This document shows positions 8,919 through 17,153 of a stretch of 64,000 nt of DNA, piece after piece (the stretch's first letter is position 1; each line of letters opens with the position of its first letter). The stretch covers positions 62,001 through 126,000 of the forward strand of contig NZ_JAAHBP010000027.1 in NCBI RefSeq assembly GCF_023184515.1. Reading direction: 5' to 3'. The notes under the pieces are model-generated. The model was not told the DNA's origin and ran no database searches. It saw only the letters and a list, made by a program, of their open reading frames with translations. Made by a program: the position numbers and the translations under genes. The DNA is from Streptomyces sp. D2-8. GTDB taxonomy: Bacteria; Actinomycetota; Actinomycetes; Streptomycetales; Streptomycetaceae.

Positions 8919-9746
8919 ATGGAGCACGAGGTGTTCGTTCCGGTTCCGGCCGAGCGGCTCAGGGAGGTACTGGACGACCCCGCGCGGGTCGCCCGGGCCG
9001 TTCCCGGGCTCCAGCAGGACGCCGGCGCCGAGCCGGTCGCCGGGCGGCTGAAGATCCGGGTCGGCAGCCACTCCGTCACCTACCGGGGTGCCGTACGGGT
9101 GTCCCGGCGGGACGACGCGTACACCGTCGAGGGCGAGGCGGAGGAGTCGCGCGGCAGTGGCTCGGTCAAGCTCGCCCTGCGGATCGCCCTGCGCGAGGCG
9201 GAGGGCGGCTGCACGGTCGTGTACGACGGCACGGCGTCCGCGGACGGACGGATCAAGGACCTCCCGGCGGACGCGGTGGAGGGTGCCGTCACCCGGCTGC
9301 TGAACCGTTTCGCGGAGCACCTGGCGGCGGCACCGGCCGCGGCCGGCGAGGCGCCGCCGCCCCCGGCCGGGCCCGGCGAGGGCGCGGGGGGCGCGGCCGG
9401 GGAGAAGACCCCTGCCGACCCCGGTCTCACCGAGGAACCCCCGGCCCCCGAGCGTCCCTCCGCCTTCGGCGCCGACGTCCCGCCCTCCTCTCTCGGACCC
9501 GCGGATCCCGGACCGGCGGACGAGGAGGACGAGGAGGACATCGCCGAGGCGGCGCACGCGCGGCGGACCATGATCGGGCGCAGCGCCGAGGAGGTCGACC
9601 ACGCGCCGCCGCGCGGCCGGTACGCCCCCGTACCCGCACCGCAGACCGTGACGCCCCCGGGCCCGTTGCGCTGGGCGGCCCCCGCGGCGGCGTTGGCGCT
9701 GGCGTCGGCGGTCGTGGCGGTCCGGGCCTTGCGCAGGCGCCGCTGA
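8919..9746 (+). CDS. CoxG-like SRPBCC protein with C-terminal membrane anchor
   Basis: A 275-residue protein. Residues 1-140 match the CoxG family (carbon monoxide dehydrogenase subunit G, SRPBCC fold), opening with VFVPVPAERLREVLDDP and containing VARAVPGLQ. This is followed by an acidic, Pro/Ala-rich linker, then a single hydrophobic helix (AAALALASAVVAVRAL) and a RRRR end, so it is probably tail-anchored with the lipid- or ligand-binding domain in the cytoplasm. No CO dehydrogenase genes are nearby, so the family name should not be read as function. The ATG at 8919 is chosen over an upstream in-frame start at 8847, as the family begins at this methionine. Its last 120 bases are copied twice downstream. 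Confidence 0.8.
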   Translation: MEHEVFVPVPAERLREVLDDPARVARAVPGLQQDAGAEPVAGRLKIRVGSHSVTYRGAVRVSRRDDAYTVEGEAEESRGSGSVKLALRIALREAEGGCTVVYDGTASADGRIKDLPADAVEGAVTRLLNRFAEHLAAAPAAAGEAPPPPAGPGEGAGGAAGEKTPADPGLTEEPPAPERPSAFGADVPPSSLGPADPGPADEEDEEDIAEAAHARRTMIGRSAEEVDHAPPRGRYAPVPAPQTVTPPGPLRWAAPAAALALASAVVAVRALRRRR

Positions 9747-10029
9747 GCCCCACTCGCGTGCCGGGCGCGTCGCGGCCCCGCGCCGCAGACCGTGTTGTCC
9801 CCCCCCGGGGCCCGCTGCGCTGGGCGGCCGCGCTGGCGCTGGCGTCGGCGATCGTGGCGGTCCGGGCTCTGCGCAGACGCCGCTGAGCACACCCGCGTGC
9901 CGGGCGCGTCCCGTACCCGCACCGCAGACCGTGACGCCCCCGGGCCCGTTGCGCTGGGCGGCCCCCGCGGCGGCGTTGGCGCTGGCGTCGGCGGTCGTGG
10001 CGGCCCGGGCTCTGCGCAGACGCCGCTGA
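9627..10029 (+). repeat. three tandem copies (~140 bp) of the CoxG-like gene's 3' end
   Basis: Copy 1 (about 9627-9770) is the end of the gene plus 24 bases after its stop. Copy 2 (about 9771-9909) and copy 3 (9910-10029) follow head to tail. The stop codons sit at 9744, 9884 and 10027, that is 140 and 143 bases apart. Copy 3 matches copy 1 with few substitutions; copy 2 has a net four-base loss and more changes. Each copy still reads through GPLRWAA, the hydrophobic helix and RALRRRR to a TGA, although copies 2 and 3 have no start codon of their own. It looks like a local duplication, not a mobile element. Confidence 0.9.
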
Positions 10030-10127
10030 GCCGGTCGGCGGCCGGACGCGCCCGCGGCCCGAGGGGACATGGCCGAAGCGCCCCGCAACCGGTGAGGCCC
10101 TCTTGATCACGGCAGTAGGGTCGTCCC

Positions 10128-10916
10128 GTGAGTGACGAAGACATCACGCTGACCGCGGGTGACGCGGAGGTGACCGTGCAGCCGGGCAACGGCGGCCGGG
10201 TCGGAGGACTGCGGATCGGCGGGGTCGAACTGCTCCGCCAGGGCGAGCGGTTCGGGTGCTTCCCGATGGTGCCGTGGTGCGGCCGGATCCGGGACGGACG
10301 GTTCCTGGACGGCGCCGCGGTGCGGCAGATGCCCCTCAACGCCCCGCCCCACGCCATCCACGGCACCGTCCGCGAAGGCGCCTGGCGCGTCGCCCGCAGG
10401 AGCACGGACGAGGCCGTCCTCACGTACGAGCTCGTCGACCCCTGGCCCCACCCGGGCCTCGTCACCCAGATCGTCGCCCTCACCGAGGACGCGCTGACCC
10501 TGACCATGTCCGTCGAGACGTACGAGTCGTCCTTCCCGGCGCAGATCGGCTGGCACCCCTGGTTCAACCGGAACCTCGGCGGCGAGGACGTGACCCTCGA
10601 CTTCGACCCCGCCTGGCAGGAGGAGCGCGGCGAGGACCACCTGCCCACCGGCAACCGCCTCGACCCGAAGCCCGGCCCCTGGGACGACTGCTTCGGCATG
10701 CCCGGCGGCGTCGAGGCGACCCTGACCTGGCCCGGTCAGCTGGAGCTGAAGGTGACCAGCCGCCAGGAGTGGGTCGTCGTCTACGACGAGCAGGAGGCGG
10801 CGGTGTGCGTGGAGCCGCAGACCGGCCCGCCCGACGGGCTCAACACCATGCCGCGCCTGGTCACGCCCCTGGAGCCGCTGGAGGCCGGGACGACCTGGAG
10901 CTGGCGCCGCCTCTAA
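10128..10916 (+). CDS. aldose 1-epimerase family protein
   Basis: A 262-residue cytosolic galactose-mutarotase-like protein that would interconvert alpha and beta anomers of a sugar or sugar phosphate. Family features are the substrate arginine segment MVPWCGRIRDGRF near residues 45-57, HAIHGTVREGAWRV with the catalytic-type histidine near 78-84, and QIGWHPWFNR near 140-149. The GTG at 10128 opens the conserved N-terminus. It begins about 100 bases after the last tail-anchor repeat and ends ten bases before pyrE, so the two are probably one transcript. Confidence 0.85.
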   Translation: MSDEDITLTAGDAEVTVQPGNGGRVGGLRIGGVELLRQGERFGCFPMVPWCGRIRDGRFLDGAAVRQMPLNAPPHAIHGTVREGAWRVARRSTDEAVLTYELVDPWPHPGLVTQIVALTEDALTLTMSVETYESSFPAQIGWHPWFNRNLGGEDVTLDFDPAWQEERGEDHLPTGNRLDPKPGPWDDCFGMPGGVEATLTWPGQLELKVTSRQEWVVVYDEQEAAVCVEPQTGPPDGLNTMPRLVTPLEPLEAGTTWSWRRL

Positions 10917-10926
10917 GCTGGGCGCC

Positions 10927-11475
10927 ATGACGGACACTCGTGGCGCGCTGCTGCAGCAGATCAAGGACAAGGCCGTGGTGCACGGCAAGGTGACCCTGTC
11001 GTCGGGTCTGGAAGCCGACTACTACGTCGACCTGCGGCGCATCACGCTCGACGGCGAGGCCGCCCCGCTGGTCGGCCAGGTGCTGCTGGACCTGACCGCC
11101 GAGCTGGAGTTCGACGCGGTCGGCGGGCTCACCATGGGCGCCGACCCGGTCGCCGCCGCCATGCTGCACGCGGCCGCCGCGCGCGGGAAGCGCCTGGACG
11201 CCTTCGTCGTGCGCAAGGCCGCCAAGGCGCACGGCCTGCAGCGCCGCGTCGAGGGCCCGGACATCGCGGGCCGCCGGGTGCTGGTCGTCGAGGACACCTC
11301 CACCACCGGCGGCTCCCCGCTCACCGCCGTCGAGGCCGTGCGCGAGGCCGGGGCCGAGGTCGTCGCCGTCGCGACCATCGTCGACCGGGCGACCGGCGCC
11401 GCCGAGAAGATCCAGGAGGGCGCCGGGGTGCCGTATCTCTTCGCCTTCTCGAAGGACGAGCTGGGCCTCGACTGA
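10927..11475 (+). CDS. pyrE: orotate phosphoribosyltransferase
   Basis: A 182-residue type I phosphoribosyltransferase that joins orotate and PRPP to orotidine 5'-phosphate in pyrimidine synthesis. The PRPP-binding motif VLVVEDTSTTGGSPL is at about residues 118-132, and LSSGLEADYYVDLRR near 25-39 is the orotate-side signature. Length is normal for the family. The ATG lies ten bases after the aldose-epimerase stop, and fba follows after 137 bases with its own leader. Confidence 0.95.
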   Translation: MTDTRGALLQQIKDKAVVHGKVTLSSGLEADYYVDLRRITLDGEAAPLVGQVLLDLTAELEFDAVGGLTMGADPVAAAMLHAAAARGKRLDAFVVRKAAKAHGLQRRVEGPDIAGRRVLVVEDTSTTGGSPLTAVEAVREAGAEVVAVATIVDRATGAAEKIQEGAGVPYLFAFSKDELGLD

Positions 11476-11612
11476 CCAGGGCGTGGACGGTGGCCTGGAC
11501 CTTCCGGCCAAGTCTGGAAAGATGGGGCCGACGATGACGTCGCACCCCAAGGTCTAGGTCAGGGCCGTTAGACACAGCAGTACGTCAACCCGCAGATACA
11601 AGGAGCGGACGC

Positions 11613-12635
11613 ATGCCCATCGCAACTCCCGAGGTCTACAACGAGATGCTGGACCGGGCGAAGGCAGGAAAGTTCGCCTACCCGGCCATCAACGTGACCT
11701 CCACCCAGACCCTGCACGCGGCCCTGCGCGGTTTCGCTGAGGCGGAGAGCGACGGCATCGTCCAGATCTCCACGGGTGGCGCCGAGTTCCTGGGCGGTCA
11801 GTACAGCAAGGACATGGTGACCGGCGCGGTCGCCCTGGCTGAGTTCGCGCACATCGTCGCCGAGAAGTACCCGGTGAACATCGCGCTGCACACCGACCAC
11901 TGCCCCAAGGACAAGCTCGACGGGTACGTCCGTCCGCTGCTGGCGCTCTCCCAGAAGCGCGTCGAGGCCGGTCTGAACCCGCTCTTCCAGTCGCACATGT
12001 GGGACGGCTCGGCCGAGACCCTCGCCGACAACCTCTCCATCGCGCAGGAGCTGCTGGAGCAGGCCCGCGCCGCGAAGATCATCCTCGAGGTGGAGATCAC
12101 CCCGACCGGTGGCGAGGAGGACGGCGTCACCCACGAGATCAACGACTCCCTCTACACCACGGTCGACGACGCGCTCCGCACCGCCGAGGCCCTCGGCCTC
12201 GGTGAGAAGGGCCGCTACCTGCTCGCCGCGTCCTTCGGCAACGTGCACGGCGTGTACAAGCCGGGCAACGTCGTCCTGCGCCCCGAGCTGCTGAAGGAGC
12301 TGAACGAGGGCGTCGCCGCCAAGTACGGCAAGGGCTCCCCGTTCGACTTCGTCTTCCACGGCGGCTCCGGCTCCACGGAGGAGGAGATCCGCACCGCGCT
12401 GGAGAACGGCGTCGTGAAGATGAACATCGACACGGACACCCAGTACGCGTTCACGCGCCCGGTCGCGGACCACATGTTCCGCAACTACGACGGTGTCCTG
12501 AAGGTCGACGGCGAGGTCGGCAACAAGAAGACCTACGACCCGCGCACCTGGGGCAAGCTGGCCGAGGCCTCCATGTCCCAGCGCGTCGTCGAGGCCTGCG
12601 GCAACCTGCGCTCCACCGGCACGAAGATCAAGTAA
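11613..12635 (+). CDS. fba: class II fructose-bisphosphate aldolase
   Basis: A 340-residue zinc-dependent aldolase of glycolysis and gluconeogenesis, splitting fructose 1,6-bisphosphate into glyceraldehyde 3-phosphate and dihydroxyacetone phosphate. Visible signatures are HTDHCPKDKL (catalytic Asp and zinc His), FQSHMWDGSAE, EVEITPTGGEEDGV, FGNVHGVY (zinc His) and FHGGSGSTEEEI. Length is typical of the long actinobacterial and E. coli FbaA type. Start ATG at 11613 has AAGGAGCGG eight bases upstream. A perfect terminator hairpin follows at 12676, so fba is probably transcribed alone from the preceding 137-bp spacer. Confidence 0.96.
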   Translation: MPIATPEVYNEMLDRAKAGKFAYPAINVTSTQTLHAALRGFAEAESDGIVQISTGGAEFLGGQYSKDMVTGAVALAEFAHIVAEKYPVNIALHTDHCPKDKLDGYVRPLLALSQKRVEAGLNPLFQSHMWDGSAETLADNLSIAQELLEQARAAKIILEVEITPTGGEEDGVTHEINDSLYTTVDDALRTAEALGLGEKGRYLLAASFGNVHGVYKPGNVVLRPELLKELNEGVAAKYGKGSPFDFVFHGGSGSTEEEIRTALENGVVKMNIDTDTQYAFTRPVADHMFRNYDGVLKVDGEVGNKKTYDPRTWGKLAEASMSQRVVEACGNLRSTGTKIK

Positions 12636-12675
12636 GTCCGGTTCGCGCCGGTTCGCATCCGGTCCGCTCGCGTGG

Positions 12676-12703
12676 AGCCCGGCACCTCCTGAGGTGCCGG
12701 GCT
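12676..12703 (+). terminator. fba terminator hairpin
   Basis: AGCCCGGCACCT and AGGTGCCGGGCT form a perfect 12-bp stem with a CCTG loop, 40 bases after the fba stop, followed by CTTCC. There is no U-tract, as is usual in this GC range. Confidence 0.85.
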
Positions 12704-12721
12704 CTTCCGTATGCTCCCTGC

Positions 12722-14221
12722 ATGCCCGATGTCCGGTTGGCCTCCCCGCAGGGCAAATGGGTCCTGCTCACCACCGTCCTCGGCTCCAGCATGGCCATGC
12801 TGGACTCGACCGTCGTCAATGTCGCCCTGCCGCGCATCGGCCGCGACCTCGACGCGAACCTGTCCGCCCTGCAGTGGACGGTCAACGCGTACATGGTCAC
12901 GCTCGCCGGGCTGATCCTGCTGGGCGGGGCGCTGGGGGACCGGTTCGGACGCCGGAGGGTGTTCGTCATCGGCGTGGTGTGGTTCGCGGTGGCGTCGCTG
13001 TTGTGCGGGATCGCGCCGAACTCGGGCGTGCTGATCGCCGCGCGGGCCCTGCAGGGGGTGGGCGGTGCGCTGCTGACCCCCGGGTCGCTGGCGCTGATCC
13101 AGGCCTCCTTCCATCCCGACGACCGGGGGCGGGCGGTGGGCCTGTGGTCCGGCTTCGGCGGGGTCGGGGCGGCGATCGGGCCGTTCGTCGGCGGCTGGCT
13201 GGTGGACGGGCCGGGCTGGCGGTGGGTGTTCCTGCTGAACGTGCCGCTGGCGCTGGTGTGCGTGCCGGTCGCCCTGCGGCACGTGCCCGAGTCGGGCGGG
13301 GACACCGCCCGCGCGAGCGAAGCCGGGAGCGGGGGACCGCGGGCGCACGGGCGGTTCGACGTGCTCGGGGCCGTGCTGGGGGCGCTGGCCCTCGCGCTGG
13401 TGACGTACGCGCTCATCGAGGCCGGTGGGGGCGGTGCGGTGGTGGTCTCGGCGGTGGCCGGGCTGGCCGCGGCCGTCGCGTTCGTGATCGTCGAGCGGCG
13501 CCGGCCCGATCCGATGATGCCGACGGACATCTTCGCGTCCCGGCAGTTCACGGCCGTCAACATCATCACGCTGTGCGTGTACGCGGCCCTCGGCGGGTTC
13601 TTCTTCCTCGCCGCGCTCCAGCTCCAGGTGGTCGTGGGCTACTCGGCCCTCGCCGCCGGTACGGCGCTGCTGCCCACGACCGTGCTGATGCTGCTGCTGT
13701 CGGCGCGGTCCGGGGAGCTGGCCGCCCGGATCGGGCCGCGGATCCCGCTGACGGTGGGGCCGCTGCTGTGCGCGGCCGGGATGCTGCTGATGCTGCGGGT
13801 CGGGCCGGGGGCGTCCTACCCGGCCGATGTGCTGCCGGCGCTGGTGGTGCTCGGGCTGGGCCTGGTCACGCTGGTGGCGCCGCTGACCGCGACGGTGCTC
13901 GGCTCGGTGAGCGTGGCGCGGGCCGGGCTGGCCAGCGGCATCAACAACGCGGCGGCCCGGGCGGCGGGGCTGATGGCGGTGGCGGCGCTGCCGCTGCTGA
14001 CGGGGATGGGGGAGGAGGCGTACCGGGAGCCGGCCGCCTTCGACGCGGCGTTCGGGAAGGCGATGGGGTGGTGTGCGGGGGCGCTGGTGGTGGGGGCGGT
14101 GATCGCGGCCGCGGTGGTGCGCAGGCCGCCGCCGGACTGCAAGCGGCCGGAGTGCCTGCGGCACGGCGGTGTGATGGCGCCGCCGCTGGAGGGGGAGCCG
14201 GTGCGGAAGCGGGTGGGGTAG
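12722..14221 (+). CDS. MFS transporter, DHA2 (EmrB/QacA) family
   Basis: A 499-residue drug/proton antiporter with about 14 transmembrane segments. MLDSTVVNVALPRIGRDL near residues 25-42 is the DHA2 family opening; LGGALGDRFGRRRVFVIG near 74-91 is the MFS loop 2-3 motif A; GPFVGGWL near 153-160 belongs to motif C. It should export a toxic or secondary-metabolite substrate using the proton gradient. The ATG lies just after the fba terminator with no regulator beside it. The C-terminus carries two Cys in a PDCKRPECLRHGG stretch, which is unusual for the family and may reach the cytoplasm. Confidence 0.88.
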   Translation: MPDVRLASPQGKWVLLTTVLGSSMAMLDSTVVNVALPRIGRDLDANLSALQWTVNAYMVTLAGLILLGGALGDRFGRRRVFVIGVVWFAVASLLCGIAPNSGVLIAARALQGVGGALLTPGSLALIQASFHPDDRGRAVGLWSGFGGVGAAIGPFVGGWLVDGPGWRWVFLLNVPLALVCVPVALRHVPESGGDTARASEAGSGGPRAHGRFDVLGAVLGALALALVTYALIEAGGGGAVVVSAVAGLAAAVAFVIVERRRPDPMMPTDIFASRQFTAVNIITLCVYAALGGFFFLAALQLQVVVGYSALAAGTALLPTTVLMLLLSARSGELAARIGPRIPLTVGPLLCAAGMLLMLRVGPGASYPADVLPALVVLGLGLVTLVAPLTATVLGSVSVARAGLASGINNAAARAAGLMAVAALPLLTGMGEEAYREPAAFDAAFGKAMGWCAGALVVGAVIAAAVVRRPPPDCKRPECLRHGGVMAPPLEGEPVRKRVG

Positions 14222-14283
14222 GGCGGTGTGCTGGTGCTGGGGGCACGTCCCGGGCCCTTGAACACGGGGAGAGGCACGGTCGC

Positions 14284-14368
14284 CCGCAGCCGAGCGGGAC
14301 CGGTGTCCGCAGCCGAGTGGGACCGGTGCCCGCAGCTGAGTGGGACCGGTGCCCGCAGCCGAGCGGGA
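14284..14368 (+). repeat. 23-bp tandem repeat, 3.7 copies
   Basis: CCGCAGCYGAGYGGGACCGGTGY repeats with a period of 23 bases starting at 14284, 14307, 14330 and 14353, the last copy being partial. Each unit can fold CCGC against GCGG. The array lies between the MFS stop and the DUF3151 start, where the promoter of the latter would be expected. Confidence 0.85.
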
Positions 14369-14385
14369 TGGCGCAGACTTGGTAC

Positions 14386-14799
14386 ATGTCCATTCACGAA
14401 AACCTTCTCGGGGGCCCGCCCCCGACCCACCTCCCCGACGACCCCGGACCGCGGGACATGCTCGCGTCGGGCGCCGCGCCCGTCGACGTCGCCGGTGCTC
14501 ACCCCACCTCCTCGCTCGCCTGGGCGCAGCTCGCCGACGAGGCGTTCGAGCGGGGCGCGGCCGTGGAGTCCTACGCGTACGCCCGCACGGGCTACCACCG
14601 CGGTCTGGACGCGCTGCGCCGCAGCGGCTGGAAGGGCCACGGCCCCGTGCCGTGGGAGCACGAGCCGAACCGCGGCTTCCTGCGAGCCCTGCACGCCCTC
14701 GCCCGCGCCGCGCAGGCGATCGGCGAGCAGGAGGAGTACGAGCGCTGCTCCCAGTTCCTGAAGGACTCCTCGCCGACGGCGGCGCAGGTCCTGGGCTGA
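14386..14799 (+). CDS. DUF3151 family protein
   Basis: A 137-residue soluble protein conserved across actinobacteria. The family is recognised from its opening, the SSLAWAQLADEAF segment near residues 42-54, YAYARTGYHRGLDALRRSGW near 63-82 and the Gly-Phe-Leu-Arg-Ala-Leu helix. It resembles tetratricopeptide-like helical proteins, but no activity is known. The ATG at 14386 is the first codon of the conserved region; there is no good ribosome binding site in front, which may mean a leaderless or near-leaderless message starting inside the region of the 23-bp repeats. A terminator follows at 14818. Confidence 0.8.
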   Translation: MSIHENLLGGPPPTHLPDDPGPRDMLASGAAPVDVAGAHPTSSLAWAQLADEAFERGAAVESYAYARTGYHRGLDALRRSGWKGHGPVPWEHEPNRGFLRALHALARAAQAIGEQEEYERCSQFLKDSSPTAAQVLG

Positions 14800-14817
14800 G
14801 CACGGTCCGTGCACGCG

Positions 14818-14842
14818 AGGCCCGTCCGCGAAAGGCGGGCCT
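14818..14842 (+). terminator. terminator hairpin after DUF3151
   Basis: AGGCCCG at 14818-14824 pairs with CGGGCCT at 14836-14842, extended by a G-U and a C-G pair, about 20 bases after the DUF3151 stop. It isolates this gene from the tryptophan dioxygenase unit. Confidence 0.7.
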
Positions 14843-14948
14843 TGCGGTTTCGGGGGACGATTGCGGAAGATGCCCCTGGGGACCGGGGCCCCCGTGTCGG
14901 ATTCGGCAGGGGCGGACCGCTACCCGGAGTTATACGCAGGAGACAGCG

Positions 14949-15779
14949 ATGTCCCACGAGGCTCACGAGCCCGAGACCCCGCATCTCGACTTCCACGGCA
15001 CGACGCCGTACGAGGACTACGTCAAAGCGGACGTGCTCACCCACCTCCAGCACACCCTCTCCGACGACCCCGGAGAGATGGTCTTCCTGGTGACGACCCA
15101 GGTGATGGAGCTGTGGTTCACCGTCATCGTCCACGAGTGGGAGACGGCGGCAGGCGCGCTCAGGGGTGACGACATCCCCACCGCCATCGCCGCGCTCAAG
15201 AGGTCCGTCCGCGAGCTGGAGGCGCTCAACCACTCCTGGAAGCCGCTCGCCCAGCTCACGCCGGCCCAGTTCAACTCGTACCGCAGCGCCCTCGGCGAGG
15301 GCTCCGGCTTCCAGTCGGCGATGTACCGGCGCATGGAGTTCCTGCTCGGCGACAAGTCCGCGTCGATGCTCGTCCCGCACCGGGGCGCGCCGCGCGTGCA
15401 CGCCGAGCTGGAGAAGGCGCTGCACGAGCCGAGCCTGTACGACGAGGTCGTGCGGCTGCTCGCGCGGCGCGGCCACGACATCCCTCAGGCCGTGCTGCGG
15501 CGCGACGTCGCGCGGCGCTACGAGCCGTCGCCTCAGGTGGAGGCGGCCTGGACGGCCGTCTACTCGGGCGACGAGAGCGACGAGGTCGCCCGGCTGGGCG
15601 AGGCACTGAGCGATGTCGCCGAGCTGGTGTGGCGCTGGCGCAACGACCACCTGGTCGCCACCCGCCGCGCGATGGGCGCCAAGACCGGCACGGGCGGCTC
15701 CGCCGGGGTGGCCTGGCTGGAGAAGCGCGCGCAGAAGAACGTGTTCCCCGAGCTGTGGACGGCGCGGTCCTATGTCTGA
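14949..15779 (+). CDS. kynA: tryptophan 2,3-dioxygenase
   Basis: A 276-residue haem enzyme that opens the indole ring of L-tryptophan to N-formylkynurenine, the first step of the kynurenine route. Characteristic segments are the N-terminal PYEDYVKADVLTHLQ, FLVTTQVMELWFTVIVHEW (substrate pocket), SGFQSAMYRRMEF and the WRWRNDHLVATRRAMGAKTGTGGS region holding the haem-ligand histidine. The ATG at 14949 is preceded by GCAGGAGAC. Its last eight bases overlap kynU, so the two are translated together. TTATAC at about 14932 may be part of its promoter, though the spacing to the ribosome binding site is tight. Confidence 0.95.
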   Translation: MSHEAHEPETPHLDFHGTTPYEDYVKADVLTHLQHTLSDDPGEMVFLVTTQVMELWFTVIVHEWETAAGALRGDDIPTAIAALKRSVRELEALNHSWKPLAQLTPAQFNSYRSALGEGSGFQSAMYRRMEFLLGDKSASMLVPHRGAPRVHAELEKALHEPSLYDEVVRLLARRGHDIPQAVLRRDVARRYEPSPQVEAAWTAVYSGDESDEVARLGEALSDVAELVWRWRNDHLVATRRAMGAKTGTGGSAGVAWLEKRAQKNVFPELWTARSYV

Positions 15780-16965
15780 GCCGGCGGAGCGCGCGCGGAA
15801 GCTGGACGCCGTCGACGAACTGGGCGGCAAGCGTGCCGAGTTCGTTCTTGACGACCTCGAAGAGGCGGTCTACCTCGACGGCAACTCGCTCGGCGCCCTG
15901 CCGGCCGCGGTCCCCGGGCGGATCGAGGACGTCGTGCGCCGCCAGTGGGGCGAGCTGCGCATCCGGTCCTGGGAGGAGAGCGGCTGGTGGACGGCGCCCG
16001 AGCGGATCGGTGACCGGATCGCCCCGCTGGTCGGGGCCGCACCCGGGCAGATCGTCGTGGGCGACTCCACGAGCGTCAACGTGTTCAAGGCACTCGTGGG
16101 TGCCGTACGGATGGCCGGGGAGGGCCGTGACGAGCTCCTCGTCGACGCGACGACCTTCCCCACCGACGGGTACATCGCCGAGTCCGCCGCACGCATGACC
16201 GGCTGCACCCTGCGGCCCGTGGCACCGGCGGACGTGCCGGGCGCGCTGGGCGACCGCACCGCCGCCGTCCTGCTCAACCACGTCGACTACCGCACCGGCC
16301 GGCTGCACGACCTGCCCGGACTGACGGCCGCCGTGCACGAGGCGGGCGCGGTCGCCGTCTGGGACCTGTGCCACAGCGCGGGTGCGCTGCCGGTCGGGCT
16401 GGACGAGCACGGCGTGGACCTCGCGGTCGGCTGCACCTACAAGTACCTGAACGGCGGGCCCGGTTCACCGGCGTACCTGTATGTGCGGCGGGAAGTGCAG
16501 GACCGCTTCGACTCGCCGCTGCCCGGCTGGAACTCGCACGCCGAGCCGTTCGGTATGCGCACCGGCTACGAACCGGCCTCCGGCGCTCTGCGCGGCCGGG
16601 TCGGCACCCCCGACATCCTCTCGATGCTCGCCCTGGAGGCGGCCCTTGAGGTCTGGGACGGGGTGTCGGTCGAGGCGGTGCGGGCCAAGTCCCTCGCGCT
16701 GACGGACTTCTTCCTGGAGTGCGTGGCGGCGTATGTGCCCGAGGGGCGGGTCGCGTGTGTGACGCCGGTGGCGCACGGGGAGCGGGGCAGCCAGATCGCC
16801 CTGCGCTGCGACGACGCCGCCGACGTGATGAAACGGCTGATCGCGCGGGGAGTGGTCGGTGACTTCCGGGCGCCGGACGTGCTGCGCTTCGGCTTCACAC
16901 CGCTGTACGTCGGGTTCGCCGACGTGGAGCGGGCGGCTCGGGTGCTGGCGCAGACGCTGGCCTGA
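15772..16965 (+). CDS. kynU: kynureninase
   Basis: A 397-residue PLP enzyme that cleaves L-kynurenine to anthranilate and L-alanine. DLCHSAGALPV near residues 198-208 contains the PLP-contacting Asp, and K224 in CTYKYLNGGPGSPAY is the Schiff-base lysine. YLDGNSLGALP near 30-40 and DSTSVNVFK are also family marks. The ATG overlaps the kynA stop by eight bases. With the dioxygenase and the following hydrolase it completes tryptophan to anthranilate. A very strong hairpin begins one base after its stop. Confidence 0.95.
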   Translation: MSEPAERARKLDAVDELGGKRAEFVLDDLEEAVYLDGNSLGALPAAVPGRIEDVVRRQWGELRIRSWEESGWWTAPERIGDRIAPLVGAAPGQIVVGDSTSVNVFKALVGAVRMAGEGRDELLVDATTFPTDGYIAESAARMTGCTLRPVAPADVPGALGDRTAAVLLNHVDYRTGRLHDLPGLTAAVHEAGAVAVWDLCHSAGALPVGLDEHGVDLAVGCTYKYLNGGPGSPAYLYVRREVQDRFDSPLPGWNSHAEPFGMRTGYEPASGALRGRVGTPDILSMLALEAALEVWDGVSVEAVRAKSLALTDFFLECVAAYVPEGRVACVTPVAHGERGSQIALRCDDAADVMKRLIARGVVGDFRAPDVLRFGFTPLYVGFADVERAARVLAQTLA

Positions 16966-17009
16966 GCGGCGGGGCCGGGACGCCCCCCGCGGTGTCCCGG
17001 CCCCGCCGC
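16966..17009 (+). terminator. kynA-kynU terminator, 16-bp perfect stem
   Basis: GCGGCGGGGCCGGGAC at 16966-16981 pairs perfectly with 16994-17009 around a 12-base loop, starting at the base after the kynU TGA. It should end most kynAU transcription and implies a separate promoter for the downstream hydrolase. Confidence 0.88.
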
Positions 17010-17153
17010 CGCCCGAACGGCGGCCCCCGTCTGATCTTCACCGAGCGTGACATCCCCGTGTCCCCGCACGTCACGCGCCTGGTACCGTCCCGGCCAACGG
17101 CTGGAACCCTCAACTGGTCCGCCGCGTACGGTTCATCGCTGGAAGGTTGGAGC

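Noticed and set aside
6827..10088. Open frames of more than 1000 codons on both strands across the spermidine-synthase and CoxG-like genes
   Set aside because: They are rich in Arg, Pro and Gly, have no family features and mirror the GC-rich third positions of the real genes; the plus-strand one only meets real sense in the duplicated tail segment.
14284..14368. CRISPR-like array
   Set aside because: The 23-base units are directly adjacent without spacers and no cas genes are present; it is a plain tandem repeat.
12533..14803. A 756-codon antisense frame across the MFS and DUF3151 genes
   Set aside because: His/Arg/Pro-rich shadow containing the repeat-encoded peptides; the MFS protein on the other strand is unmistakable.
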